This document shows, piece by piece, positions 1-9,417 of a DNA stretch of 64,000 bases; within the stretch, counting starts at the first letter, position 1, and each line of letters starts with the position of its first letter. The notes under the pieces are model-generated. The model saw only the letters and a program-made list of their open reading frames with translations, was not told the DNA's origin and ran no database searches. Source of the stretch: Gammaproteobacteria bacterium (GTDB lineage: Bacteria; Pseudomonadota; Gammaproteobacteria; Nevskiales; Nevskiaceae); assembly GCA_026398875.1 (NCBI GenBank), contig JAPLSB010000014.1, forward strand, positions 32,290 to 96,289, written 5' to 3'. A program made the position numbers and the translations under genes.

Positions 1-2
1 CG

Positions 3-314
3 GCGCGCGTGGTGCTGGAGCTGAACCAGATCGGCAAGGTCAAGCAGGGCGACATCCTGATCGTTCATGCCACCGATCCGGGCTGGACGCCGGTGTTCAT
101 GCTGATCAAGGGCATCGTGCTGGAAACCGGTGGCCTGATCAGCCATGGCGCGCTGCTGGCACGCGAGTTCGGCCTGCCCGGCGTGCAGATCGAAGGCGCG
201 CTGCAGCTGATTCCCGACGGCGCGACGATCACGCTGGACGGCGACAACGGCCTGGTGATCATTCACGACGAGACCGATCAGCCCAGCGGTGCAGCACTGG
301 AACAGGCCGCCTGA
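3..314 (+). CDS. PEP-utilising enzyme, C-terminal mobile (phosphohistidine) domain, 5' partial
   Basis: The reading frame is open from the left edge, so only about the last 103 residues of a larger protein are present. They match the swivelling phosphohistidine domain of PEP synthase, PPDK and rifampin-phosphotransferase type enzymes. The diagnostic piece is GGLISHGALLAREFGLPGV, in which the His after Ile-Ser is the phosphorylated residue in the family and the GLPGV stretch follows it. A GTG at position 9 exists but lies inside the domain, so it is not the true start. The ATP-grasp half lies outside the window, so substrate specificity cannot be judged. A strong hairpin follows the stop. Confidence 0.85.
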   Translation, partial: ARVVLELNQIGKVKQGDILIVHATDPGWTPVFMLIKGIVLETGGLISHGALLAREFGLPGVQIEGALQLIPDGATITLDGDNGLVIIHDETDQPSGAALEQAA

Positions 315-330
315 TTCACCGCTGACCGAT

Positions 331-360
331 ACGGGGCGATGCCGCTCGGCATCGCCCCGT
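331..360 (+). terminator. Hairpin terminator after the PEP-utilising enzyme gene
   Basis: A perfect 13-bp inverted repeat (ACGGGGCGATGCC / GGCATCGCCCCGT) with a 4-nt GCTC loop begins 16 bases after the stop codon. It is followed by a modest T-rich stretch (gctttcttg) rather than a clean U-tract. It most likely ends the upstream transcript. The remainder of 361-547 shows no supported gene. Confidence 0.7.
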
Positions 361-547
361 CTCCCGAAGCTTTCTTGACCGCGTCAGCGCGCGCTCGACT
401 TGCCAGTTTCCATCCCGTGGAGCGGCCTCGCGAGCGGCACACGGCGTTGGCTGCAGGCGCGATGCCGCAAAGGCTTGGGCTGGTCATCATTCATGTGGCC
501 GGCGGACCACCTCGGGTAGCTGGGTGTGCGGGTCGTTCCCGCTTGAG

Positions 548-946
548 TCACTTCGACTGCAAGCCCGGGACCGGCTCGGGCTCGCCATCGATTCCGCCCG
601 CAGCAGAATCGGTCTTTCGCTTCGGTGCCAGAACCGAGCCTGGTGCGGCGCTACCGAGCATCGAGGCCAGCAATGGTCCACCGGCGAGGTTGCCGGCACC
701 GGATGCGCTGGCATGCGCGGCGAATTCGGCCGCGATCGAACGCAGTGCCGCAAGCCCTTCGCCAGGCGCGGCGCGAGTTGCCGCTGGATTGTCCAGCCGC
801 ACACCGCCATCGCTGCCGATCGAGAACCTCACGCGGTCGCCCGGCTTCAGCTGCAGCGCCCGCATAACGGAATCCGGCAGGTGGATCGCCTGATTGGCGC
901 CAACGGTTTGCACGAGATCGAACAGCGGTTCGAGCGGGCTGGGCAT
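548..946 (-). CDS. AbrB/SpoVT-type DNA-binding protein
   Basis: This is a small protein of 132 residues from ATG 946; a GTG at 991 is an alternative start. Its N-terminal part, VGANQAIHLPDSVMRALQL followed by a KPGDRVRF strand and then VRL, is the swapped-hairpin AbrB/MazE fold found in transition-state regulators and antitoxins. The second half is Ala/Gly/Pro-rich, low in complexity and ends with a basic KRK patch, with no recognisable domain. No toxin gene (PIN, MazF) is adjacent, so a solitary regulator is more likely than an antitoxin. The opposite strand carries several open frames here that lack any family resemblance. Confidence 0.55.
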   Translation of the reverse strand: MPSPLEPLFDLVQTVGANQAIHLPDSVMRALQLKPGDRVRFSIGSDGGVRLDNPAATRAAPGEGLAALRSIAAEFAAHASASGAGNLAGGPLLASMLGSAAPGSVLAPKRKTDSAAGGIDGEPEPVPGLQSK

Positions 947-1209
947 GGACAGCTCGGGAGCAGATGCAGAGGGCCGGATTGTAGCGATCACAGTGCGGCG
1001 ACTCGCACGCTCAGCCCTGCAGCAAGCGAGCTGCGCAGCCTGAAAGCGCTGCGCGAAGTTGCGGTGCCCGGTCTGGGGGCGGGATGGGCGACATGCCCGG
1101 TCCGCATCGTGATCGGCATCGGCAACATCGCGATCTCAGTCTGGCGACCGAAGATGGTGATCACCATCCGCTGCTCGACGTCGGTCGATCCGAGTTGCGA
1201 GAGCAGCGC

Positions 1210-1222
1210 GTGACCAGGTCAC
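1210..1222. repeat. Palindrome GTGACC-A-GGTCAC (copy 1)
   Basis: This is a perfect 6-bp inverted repeat around a central A. A near-identical element, GCGACC-A-GGTCGC, lies at 1402-1414 in the same non-coding interval. Such sites could be operators or structured 3' ends. No regulator can be assigned. Confidence 0.35.
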
Positions 1223-1401
1223 TGCACAAGCTTGATGGCGCGCATCGAGCATGCGTGATGCCAGCGGCTTCCGAGGCAGCACGGGCACGGTGAGCCGCAT
1301 CTGTCAGACCGCCGCTGCACCGGGAGCCGGGCGTTTGTCTGACAACTAGCAAGGGAGGCGAGGCGAGGCCATATCGCGACGCCGCGGATCGGCGGGCGAT
1401 C

Positions 1402-1414
1402 GCGACCAGGTCGC
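1402..1414. repeat. Palindrome GCGACC-A-GGTCGC (copy 2)
   Basis: This is the second copy of the odd palindrome seen at 1210-1222. With flanking pairs (GATT/GATC, including one G-T) the symmetry extends to about 10 bp per arm. It is 24 bases past the stop of the minus-strand monooxygenase, so it may also act in 3'-end formation. Confidence 0.35.
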
Positions 1415-1438
1415 AATCACCCGCTGTCACCGCGAAGC

Positions 1439-3073
<1,635 letters not shown>

Positions 3074-3138
3074 CGGTGGTCTCCTCGTTGCGGATCGGTA
3101 TGTCGTGGGGGCCTCGTCTTCGCGAGGCTGACCGTGCC

Positions 3139-3156
3139 TTGCCGAAAATTCGGCAA
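3139..3156. promoter_or_regulatory. Perfect inverted repeat in the leader of the monooxygenase gene
   Basis: TTGCCGAA-AA-TTCGGCAA is an 18-bp element with perfect 8-bp arms. It lies just downstream of the transcription start predicted from the sigma-54 promoter (about 3171 on the minus strand). It could be a repressor operator or a 5'-UTR hairpin. A second short palindrome, CGGTCATGACCG (3164-3175), overlaps the predicted start point. Confidence 0.4.
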
Positions 3157-3181
3157 CTGCCTTCGGTCATGACCGGTTGGC

Positions 3182-3197
3182 AGCAAGGTCTTTGCCA
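3182..3197 (-). promoter_or_regulatory. Sigma-54 (-24/-12) promoter driving the monooxygenase gene
   Basis: Read on the minus strand the sequence is TGGCAAAGACCTTGCT. It has the invariant GG (3196-3195) and GC (3184-3183) exactly 10 bases apart, and it matches the consensus TGGCAC(G)-N4-5-TTGC(A/T) at nearly every conserved base. It lies 109-124 bases upstream of the monooxygenase ATG and directly between that gene and a divergent sigma-54-dependent activator. It is the only convincing -24/-12 element found in the catabolic island. Confidence 0.8.
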
Positions 3198-3282
3198 ACC
3201 ATTCTTGCCGTGTCCAACTAGCTGATCGGAATGGGATTAACGGGGTGGGCCGATTCGCACCGGGCGCGCTCGCCGGTCGGAT

Positions 3283-3299
3283 TTCCGGAAAAGCCGGAA
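3283..3299. promoter_or_regulatory. Candidate upstream activator site
   Basis: TTCCGG-N5-CCGGAA is an inverted repeat about 90-110 bases upstream of the -24/-12 promoter. That is the distance at which enhancer-binding proteins of the XylR/DmpR family normally bind. The arms are only 6 bp and the motif does not match the classical XylR site, so this is a positional suggestion. Confidence 0.3.
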
Positions 3300-3333
3300 C
3301 CGCCCGCGCTTGTGTTTCGGCAAATAAAGAAAC

Positions 3334-5196
3334 ATGGTCGGACTCGATGCTGATCACCGAGACGCTCAGATGCCCACCCGCCGCAAGTCCCCGGCAGCTG
3401 CTGACTCCGCCACGCCCGGCGCCGGCCCGACTGCCGACCAGACCGCCGAACGCCTGTCGCGGACGGTCGGCGAGCACCTGCGCTTCTCGCCGGACGCCGG
3501 CCACATCCAGCTGTTCGGCCAGCGCATGCTGCTGATGCATGCCCAGCCGTTCGCCGAGCTGCGCCGCGAGCTGCTGAACCGGCTGGGCCTCGGCCCGACC
3601 CGCGAGCTGATGACGCGCCTCGGCTACCGGCAGGGCTTCGAGGACGGCGAGCGGATGCGCGCGCTGTACGGCGACGATCTCGCCTACACGCTGGCGATCG
3701 GCCCGCGGCTGCGCGAGACCGAAGGCTTCGTCCGCACGCTGCCGATCGATCAGATGCGCTTCGATCCGGAGAAGGGCGAGTTCTGGGGTGATTTCCTGTG
3801 GGCTGCGCCTTGGGAAGCCGAGGCCCATCTGGAGCAGCACGGCCTGTCCGGCGAGCCGGCCTGCTGGGTGATGCGCGGCTATGCCGACGGCTACTGCACG
3901 GCGGTCACCGGCATCCCGATCTACTGGCGCGAAGTCGAATGCGTGGCGATGGGCCATGCCCGCTGTCGGGTCATCGGCAAGCCGCTGGCGGCCTGGGATG
4001 ACCTCACCGAAGCGGAAGTCGGCTTCCTGCAAGTCGAAAGCTTCGTCGGCGCGCCGGTACGGGCCGCGACCGCCCGCGCCGCCGATGCCAACGCCAAGTC
4101 GGTCCCGCTGGCTGCCGGCCGCGCCGCGACCGGGCCGGTGACCAATCTCGAAGGCTTCGTCGGCGCCTCGGCCGGCTTCAATGCCGTGGCCCATCTGGTA
4201 CGCCGCGTGGCACCGACCGATTCCACCGTGCTGTTCAAGGGCGAAAGCGGCGTTGGCAAGGAATGCTTTGCGCGCGCGCTGCACGCGGTCAGTGCGCGCT
4301 CGGCCAAGCCGATCATCGCGATCAACTGCGCGGCGATCCCGCCTGATCTGGTCGAGGCCGAGCTGTTCGGTGTGGAGCGCGGCGCCTACACCGGTGCCGA
4401 CCAGGCCCGGCCCGGCCGCTTCGAGCGCGCCGACGGCGGCACCTTGTTTCTTGACGAGATCGCCAGCCTGCCGCTGCCGGCGCAGGGCAAGCTGCTGCGC
4501 GCGATCCAGGAGCGCGAGATCGAGCGGGTCGGCGGCACGCGGACGATCAAGGTCGATGTCCGGCTGGTCGCTGCCGCCAATCGTGACCTGCGGGCGGAGA
4601 TGGAAGCCGGCCGCTTCCGCACCGACCTGTTCTATCGGCTCAACGTGTTCCCGATCGAGATCCCGCCGCTGCGCGAGCGCCGCGAGGACATTCCGCTGCT
4701 GGTGTCGGTGTTCCTCGATCGCTACGCGCAACGCTTTGCCAAGCCGATCACCGGACTGACGCCGCGCGCCTGGGATGCGCTCTGGGATTACGACTGGCCG
4801 GGCAATGTCCGCGAGCTGGAAAACATGGTCCAGCGCGCGGTGATCCTTGCCGAAGCGCAGGGCGCAATCGATGTCCAGCACCTGTTTGCCGGCGGCGAAA
4901 AACTGCGGCCGTCGTCGTTCAATGTCAGCGCCCACGGCGCGCTGGTGCCGTCGGCCGGAGCGGAGGCCGAGGCCACGACCAGCATCGGAACGGAGAGCAG
5001 CGCCGTCACGCCTGCCGATGCCCGCAGCCGACTGGCCGCCGATCTGCTGCAGGCGCTGCCGTCGTTCGAGGCCATCGAACAGCTGCTGCTCGATACCGCG
5101 CTGGCACAGACCGAAGGCAATGTTTCGGCGGCTGCGCGCCTGCTGAAGCTCAAGCGCGGGCAGGTTGAGTACCGGGTACGCAAGCGGGCCGGATAG
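3334..5196 (+). CDS. XylR/DmpR-family sigma-54-dependent activator
   Basis: The protein has 620 residues from ATG 3334; ATG 3370 is an equally possible start. The order of domains is an N-terminal XylR_N sensory domain (about 45-150), a V4R effector-binding segment (about 155-225), an AAA+ ATPase and a Fis-type helix-turn-helix (about 580-618). Walker A is GESGVGKE near residue 303. The sigma-54 contact loop near 350 is GAYTGA, a common Tyr variant of GAFTGA. LFLDEIA is Walker B. Proteins with this build bind small aromatic or hydrophobic effectors directly in the N-terminal region. The gene is divergent from the monooxygenase with its sigma-54 promoter, which is the obvious target. Confidence 0.92.
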   Translation: MVGLDADHRDAQMPTRRKSPAAADSATPGAGPTADQTAERLSRTVGEHLRFSPDAGHIQLFGQRMLLMHAQPFAELRRELLNRLGLGPTRELMTRLGYRQGFEDGERMRALYGDDLAYTLAIGPRLRETEGFVRTLPIDQMRFDPEKGEFWGDFLWAAPWEAEAHLEQHGLSGEPACWVMRGYADGYCTAVTGIPIYWREVECVAMGHARCRVIGKPLAAWDDLTEAEVGFLQVESFVGAPVRAATARAADANAKSVPLAAGRAATGPVTNLEGFVGASAGFNAVAHLVRRVAPTDSTVLFKGESGVGKECFARALHAVSARSAKPIIAINCAAIPPDLVEAELFGVERGAYTGADQARPGRFERADGGTLFLDEIASLPLPAQGKLLRAIQEREIERVGGTRTIKVDVRLVAAANRDLRAEMEAGRFRTDLFYRLNVFPIEIPPLRERREDIPLLVSVFLDRYAQRFAKPITGLTPRAWDALWDYDWPGNVRELENMVQRAVILAEAQGAIDVQHLFAGGEKLRPSSFNVSAHGALVPSAGAEAEATTSIGTESSAVTPADARSRLAADLLQALPSFEAIEQLLLDTALAQTEGNVSAAARLLKLKRGQVEYRVRKRAG

Positions 5197-5221
5197 CCCT
5201 GGGCAAGACCACGCGGGAAGC

Positions 5222-5267
5222 CCCCCGAACGAGTCGAGGCAACCCCTGAGTCGCGTGATACCGGCTG
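5222..5267 (+). promoter_or_regulatory. Conserved upstream motif, copy 1 (shared with 10083-10128)
   Basis: CCCCCGAACGAGTCG, then 14 unconserved bases, then TCGCGTGAT and ACCGGCTG. The same blocks at the same spacing occur upstream of the acyl-CoA dehydrogenase operon: 28 of 32 block positions are identical, against 4 of 14 in the gap. It ends 92 bases before the amidohydrolase ATG. It is probably a promoter or an activator/repressor site that co-regulates the two operons. Confidence 0.6.
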
Positions 5268-5359
5268 CCGGCAGTGGCCAACATGCTGGCGGCCAGCTTG
5301 GACACGTGACGGGCACCGGTCCGGTGCCTGCCGTGCTGATCCGCGAACAGGGGAAGCGC

Positions 5360-6856
5360 ATGTGGCTCGATGACAGGCAGATCGGCGAACTGGCGTCGCT
5401 GGACGATGGCAAGACCGGCTGGCCGGTGCCGACGCAGATGATTTCCAACGGCGAGTTCCTGCCGATCGCGCAGACCGAACAGCAGAAGAAGGTCGAGCAC
5501 GAACTCGGACAGCTGACCGCCACCCACAGCCGCAAGCTCGGCGTCAGCCGGCGCGATTTCCTGCGCAGCGGCGCCGGCATGAGTGCGGCATTCCTGGCGA
5601 TGAACACGGTATTCGGCAGCTACTTCAACGACGCCGATGCCGCAGCACTCGACCCGGATGTCGCCGAGGCGCTGCGCGCGCGGCTGCGCGACCAGCCGAT
5701 CATCGACGTGCAGCTGCACTTCGTGCGCGACGACTACAAGAAGACCATCGTGCTGGCGCTCGGCGAGTACGCCAAGAACTGGAATCCGGTGCTGGCGCGC
5801 GAAGGCGTCAGCATCGACCGCTACAAGTTCGATCACTTCCTGAAGGAGGTGTACTTCGACAGCGACACCCGCATCGGCCTGGTCAGTGCTGCGCCGTCCG
5901 AGCAGGGCGACAACGTCATCGTCGGCAATGCCGGGCTGGAACAGGCGCGCCGGCTGGTCAACGAGGCCGCGGGCTCGCGGCGCATGCTCAGCCACAGCGT
6001 CATCGCGCCCGGTCAGAAAGGCTGGCTGGAGGAGATCGACAAGGCCATCGAGCTGTACAAGCCAGATGGCTGGAAGGGTTACACGCTTGGCGATCCGTTC
6101 GAGAACTCCCAGTACCCCTGGCGACTCGACGACGAAAAGCTGATGTATCCGGCGTACGAAAAGATGATGAAGTCGGGCATCCGCACCGTCTGCATCCACA
6201 AGGGTCTGCTGCCGGATGACTACCAGCGCACGATGACCCACTGGCGGCACGCCATGGTCGACGATGTCGGCAAGGCGGCGAAGGACTGGCCGGGCCTGAA
6301 CTTCGTGATCTACCACAGCGGCTTCCGCAACTTCCTGTCGAGCCCGAACCCGGTGCTGGCCGAGTTCGACAAGACCGGCCAGATCGACTGGGTGACCCAG
6401 CTGGCCGAAGTGCCGGCGAAGTTCGGCGTCAGCAACGTGTTCGCCGAACTAGGCACCACCTTCGGCAGCTGCGCGGTCACCCATCCGAAGCTCGCCGCGG
6501 CTGTGCTCGGCACGCTGATCAAGGGCATGGGTGCGGACCATGTGGTCTGGGGCACGGATTCGGTCTGGTACGGCTCGCCGCAGTGGCAGATCGAAGCGTT
6601 CCGGCGCATCGAGATTCCGCCGGCCATGCAGAAGGCGCACGGCTATGCCGCACTCGGCGCCGCCGATGGCAAGCTGAAGTCGGCGATCCTCGCCGGCAAT
6701 GCTGCCGGCTTGTTCAATCTGCACAAGGAGATGGCCGAGCAGCCGTGGCGCCACGACCTGCTGGCGCAGGCCAAGGCCGAATACCAGGCGGCCGGCGGCA
6801 AGCCGTCGAACCAGTATTACGGCTTCATTCGCAAGTCCAGCGGGATGCTGTCGTGA
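5360..6856 (+). CDS. Amidohydrolase-2 family metal-dependent hydrolase with internal Tat motif
   Basis: From ATG 5360 the protein has 498 residues; the start is supported by a GGGGAAG element 5-10 bases upstream, and the open frame before it has no family resemblance. Around residues 45-70 there is a twin-arginine motif, SRRDFL, followed by a hydrophobic Ala-rich stretch. This suggests Tat export, but with an unusually long n-region. The body resembles the TIM-barrel amidohydrolase-2/ACMSD-like group: IIDVQLHF near the start of the barrel, CIHKG, and WGTDSVWYGSP near the C-terminal end. The catalysed reaction cannot be named; lactone or carboxylate chemistry is possible. It overlaps the next gene by 4 bases (GTGA), so it is co-translated with the dehydrogenase. 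Confidence 0.75.
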   Translation: MWLDDRQIGELASLDDGKTGWPVPTQMISNGEFLPIAQTEQQKKVEHELGQLTATHSRKLGVSRRDFLRSGAGMSAAFLAMNTVFGSYFNDADAAALDPDVAEALRARLRDQPIIDVQLHFVRDDYKKTIVLALGEYAKNWNPVLAREGVSIDRYKFDHFLKEVYFDSDTRIGLVSAAPSEQGDNVIVGNAGLEQARRLVNEAAGSRRMLSHSVIAPGQKGWLEEIDKAIELYKPDGWKGYTLGDPFENSQYPWRLDDEKLMYPAYEKMMKSGIRTVCIHKGLLPDDYQRTMTHWRHAMVDDVGKAAKDWPGLNFVIYHSGFRNFLSSPNPVLAEFDKTGQIDWVTQLAEVPAKFGVSNVFAELGTTFGSCAVTHPKLAAAVLGTLIKGMGADHVVWGTDSVWYGSPQWQIEAFRRIEIPPAMQKAHGYAALGAADGKLKSAILAGNAAGLFNLHKEMAEQPWRHDLLAQAKAEYQAAGGKPSNQYYGFIRKSSGMLS

Positions 6857-7614
6857 GCAGCGGATTCGCTGACCGCAGCGTGCTGGTCACCGGTGCGGCT
6901 TCCGGCATCGGCCGCGCGATCGCGCTGGCGGCCGGCCGTGCCGGTGCCAAGCTGGTCGTCGGCGACATCAATGCCGCCGGGCTTGCCGACACCGTTGCCC
7001 TGCTGACCGGGATCGGCGCGCCGACCGTGTCGGCAAGCTGCGACGTGCGCCGGCAGGCCGATGTCGACGCGCTGTTCGCCGCTGGCACGACAGCGTTCGG
7101 CGCGCCGCAAGTGGTGTTCGCCAATGCCGGCATTCTCGGCAGCCCGGTGGATGTCTGGGACTGCCCGGAAGCGGCGTTCGCGCAGGTTGTCGACGTCAAC
7201 CTGATGGGCGCGTTCCGGACCATCAAGGCAGCGCTGCCGGCGATGCTGGCGCGCGGCTCGGGCGTGATCGTCGCCACCGCTTCGGTCGCCGGGTTGATCG
7301 GCGCGCCTGGTCTTGCCGCGTATGTCGCCAGCAAGCATGCAGTGATCGGCCTGGTGAAATCGACGGCGCTGAACGTCGCGGCGCAGGGCGTGCGGGTCAA
7401 TGCGCTGTGCCCGGGCATGGTCGACACCGCGATGCTCGATGCGCTGGCCAGCGATCAGCCCGGCCTGCGCGAAGCGCTGATGGCCATGAACCCGATGAAG
7501 CGCATCGCCACGCCTGAAGACATCGCCGGCGCCGCGCTCTGGCTGGCCTCGGATCAATCGAGCTTCGTCACCGGCCACTGCCTGGCGGTCGATGGCGGCT
7601 TCATCGCCCAGTAG
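6853..7614 (+). CDS. Short-chain dehydrogenase/reductase (SDR)
   Basis: This is a classical SDR of 253 residues starting at GTG 6853, overlapping the previous stop. It has the dinucleotide motif TGAASGIG, the NAG motif in FANAGIL, a catalytic Ser in ATASVAG, the YVASK catalytic Tyr/Lys pair and the late PGMVDT segment. An acidic residue at the end of the second strand (GDIN) favours NAD(H). It probably oxidises a secondary alcohol to a ketone or the reverse. Beside a Baeyer-Villiger-type enzyme and epoxide hydrolases, alcohol-to-ketone oxidation is the most natural role, but that is inference. Confidence 0.88.
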   Translation: MSSGFADRSVLVTGAASGIGRAIALAAGRAGAKLVVGDINAAGLADTVALLTGIGAPTVSASCDVRRQADVDALFAAGTTAFGAPQVVFANAGILGSPVDVWDCPEAAFAQVVDVNLMGAFRTIKAALPAMLARGSGVIVATASVAGLIGAPGLAAYVASKHAVIGLVKSTALNVAAQGVRVNALCPGMVDTAMLDALASDQPGLREALMAMNPMKRIATPEDIAGAALWLASDQSSFVTGHCLAVDGGFIAQ

Positions 7615-7655
7615 GCCGGGCATCGCTTCCCAACCGCAGTGATCTGGAGTCGCAG

Positions 7656-8057
7656 ATGAACGCCAACCCCGATACCCAGGACGCTTCCGAACGTCTGGTC
7701 CGCGACTTTCTCGGCGCCTGGACCGGCCGCGACATCGACGCGCTGTGCGGCTACTTCGCAGCCGATGCGGTCTATCACAACGTGCCGGTCGCACCGATCA
7801 CGGGGATCGCCGGCATCCGCCAGATCTTCGTCGCCTTCCTCGACGCTTTCGAAGCCGCGAGCCTTGATGTGGTCACGCTCGCCGCCGCGCCAGGGCTGGT
7901 GATCGCCGAGCGCATCGACCGCTTCGTGATGCGCAATGGCACCCGCGTCGTGCTGCCGGTCACTGGCGTCTTCGAGGTGCGCGGCGGCCGGATCACGCGC
8001 TTCAGCGACTACTTCGATCTCGCCGATTTCGAGCGCCAGAGCGGCTTGAAACTCTAG
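7656..8057 (+). CDS. Limonene-1,2-epoxide hydrolase-like (NTF2-fold) protein
   Basis: The protein has 133 residues with the cone-shaped NTF2/SnoaL fold. Resemblance to limonene-1,2-epoxide hydrolase is specific: the Arg-x-Asp pair of the catalytic triad is visible in ERIDRF, and a second Asp lies in FSDYFDLADF at the position of the third catalytic residue. TGVFEVRGGRI is the typical preceding strand. It would add water to an epoxide in one step. Other NTF2-fold isomerases or cyclases remain possible. It sits 42 bases after the SDR in the same operon. Confidence 0.7.
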   Translation: MNANPDTQDASERLVRDFLGAWTGRDIDALCGYFAADAVYHNVPVAPITGIAGIRQIFVAFLDAFEAASLDVVTLAAAPGLVIAERIDRFVMRNGTRVVLPVTGVFEVRGGRITRFSDYFDLADFERQSGLKL

Positions 8058-8139
8058 TGCGGGCCGCGCACAGGCCACGTGCCGAGGGGGAATCGCTGCA
8101 GGGTATTCTGGCGCCCCCCTTGTGCTGCCGGTGACCACG

Positions 8140-9417
8140 ATGACCCGTCCCTGGACCGCCGCTCCCGAACTGCAGTGGCTCGACCGCACGCCGCGTTGGG
8201 AGGAATCCGGCCACGACGAGCAGCGCCTGCGTCGCGCCGAGAAGGACATTCGCTGGATGCGCAACATCGGCCTGATCGGCTGGTTCGTGGTGCTGCGCGG
8301 ACATGGCTATGCGCTGGGCCTGACGCCGGTCTGGGCCGTCTACGCAGCCGGCGTCGTCTACGGAATCTGGGCGCATCGGGAAGCCGGGCGGACCCGAAAC
8401 ATCCGGCGCACTGCGGTGCTGACCACGTTCGGCGATCCGCTGCTGGCCGGCATGATGTGCCTGGTCACCGGCGGCATCGATTCGGTGCTGTATCCGTTCT
8501 TCTACTTCACGCAGATGTCGGTCGCGATCCGCTTCGGCGTGCTTGAGTCGATCGGTGTCGCCTGCTTCAACTGCTTCGTCACCGTGCTGATCTTCTTCGC
8601 CGAACCGCTGTACAGCGGCACCTCCGTCCGCGAAACCTGGCTGACGCTGAGCACCCAGTTCTTCCTGCTCGGCTTCGCAGGCTTCATGGGCGCGATCCTG
8701 GCCGACTGGGCGCGCGAGCACGCCAGCCTGATCCTCGAACACGCGCGCAGCCTGCGCGAATCCGGCGAGCGCTATCAGGCGGTGCTGCACCGCTTTGCCC
8801 AGGTGCAGGAAGAGGAGCGCCGCAACATCTACGGCGAGCTGCACGATCGCATGAGCGGTCACCTGTTCGGCCTGCGCCACGGGCTGGAGCAGTGCATCGC
8901 CGGTCTCGATGACCGCGATGCCCTGCGCGAAAAGCTCGGCGAACTGGAACTGACGGTGCGCGCCTGCAACCACGATGTCCGCTCGATCATGAACGAGCTG
9001 CGGCCAACGGTGCTCGACGAGCTGGGCTTCTTCGAAGCGGCCAGCGAGCACCTTGCCCGGCATTCGGAAGTCGCACCGTACCGGCTGAGCTGCCGCATCG
9101 ACCCGCGCCTGCGCGACTGGCGCTCGCGGCAGGACGCGATGCTGTTCCGGCTGCTGCAGGAAGCGCTGCTGAACATCCAGAAGCATGCGCAGGCGTCAGC
9201 CGTCGAGGTCGTGCTCGAAGCGCGACAAGGGCAGGTCGTTCTGAGCATCAGCGATGACGGCCTCGGCTTCGATCCGGAGCGGGTGCCGATTGGCCACTAC
9301 GGCCTGATGACGATGCGCGAACGCGCCGAGGCGGCCGGCGGCCGGCTGATCGTCGAGGCCGGGCAGGGCCGGCGCGGCACGCGCATCGAAGTGCGGCTGC
9401 CGGGGAGCGCATCGTGA
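8140..9417 (+). CDS. Membrane sensor histidine kinase, NarL/DegS type
   Basis: The protein has 425 residues from ATG 8140; a GTG at 8122 would add six. About five hydrophobic segments occupy residues 35-200. A HisKA_3 dimerisation domain follows, with the phospho-acceptor in GELHDRMSGHLFGLRHGLE. The HATPase_c domain shows the N box (EALLNIQKHA) and the G boxes SDDGLGFD and GHYGLMTMRER. The stop overlaps the start of the response-regulator gene, so the two form a cognate pair. The signal is not predictable; the location inside the catabolic island suggests a hydrophobic substrate or a product. Confidence 0.9.
   Translation: MTRPWTAAPELQWLDRTPRWEESGHDEQRLRRAEKDIRWMRNIGLIGWFVVLRGHGYALGLTPVWAVYAAGVVYGIWAHREAGRTRNIRRTAVLTTFGDPLLAGMMCLVTGGIDSVLYPFFYFTQMSVAIRFGVLESIGVACFNCFVTVLIFFAEPLYSGTSVRETWLTLSTQFFLLGFAGFMGAILADWAREHASLILEHARSLRESGERYQAVLHRFAQVQEEERRNIYGELHDRMSGHLFGLRHGLEQCIAGLDDRDALREKLGELELTVRACNHDVRSIMNELRPTVLDELGFFEAASEHLARHSEVAPYRLSCRIDPRLRDWRSRQDAMLFRLLQEALLNIQKHAQASAVEVVLEARQGQVVLSISDDGLGFDPERVPIGHYGLMTMRERAEAAGGRLIVEAGQGRRGTRIEVRLPGSAS

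Larger units (their letters stand above)
947..1438. other. Gene-poor interval of about 490 bases
   Basis: No reading frame here resembles a known protein; open frames on both strands are extensions or shadows of the flanking genes. The interval contains two related odd palindromes, listed separately. It lies downstream of both the AbrB-like gene's upstream region and the monooxygenase stop codon. Confidence 0.5.

Noticed and set aside
339..893. Plus-strand frame antisense to the AbrB-like gene
   Set aside because: No homology; its start falls inside the terminator hairpin.
5200..5214. Possible second sigma-54 promoter (TGGGCAAGACCACGC)
   Set aside because: GG-N10-GC spacing exists but the -12 element is ACGC rather than TTGC, and it overlaps the stop region of the activator gene.
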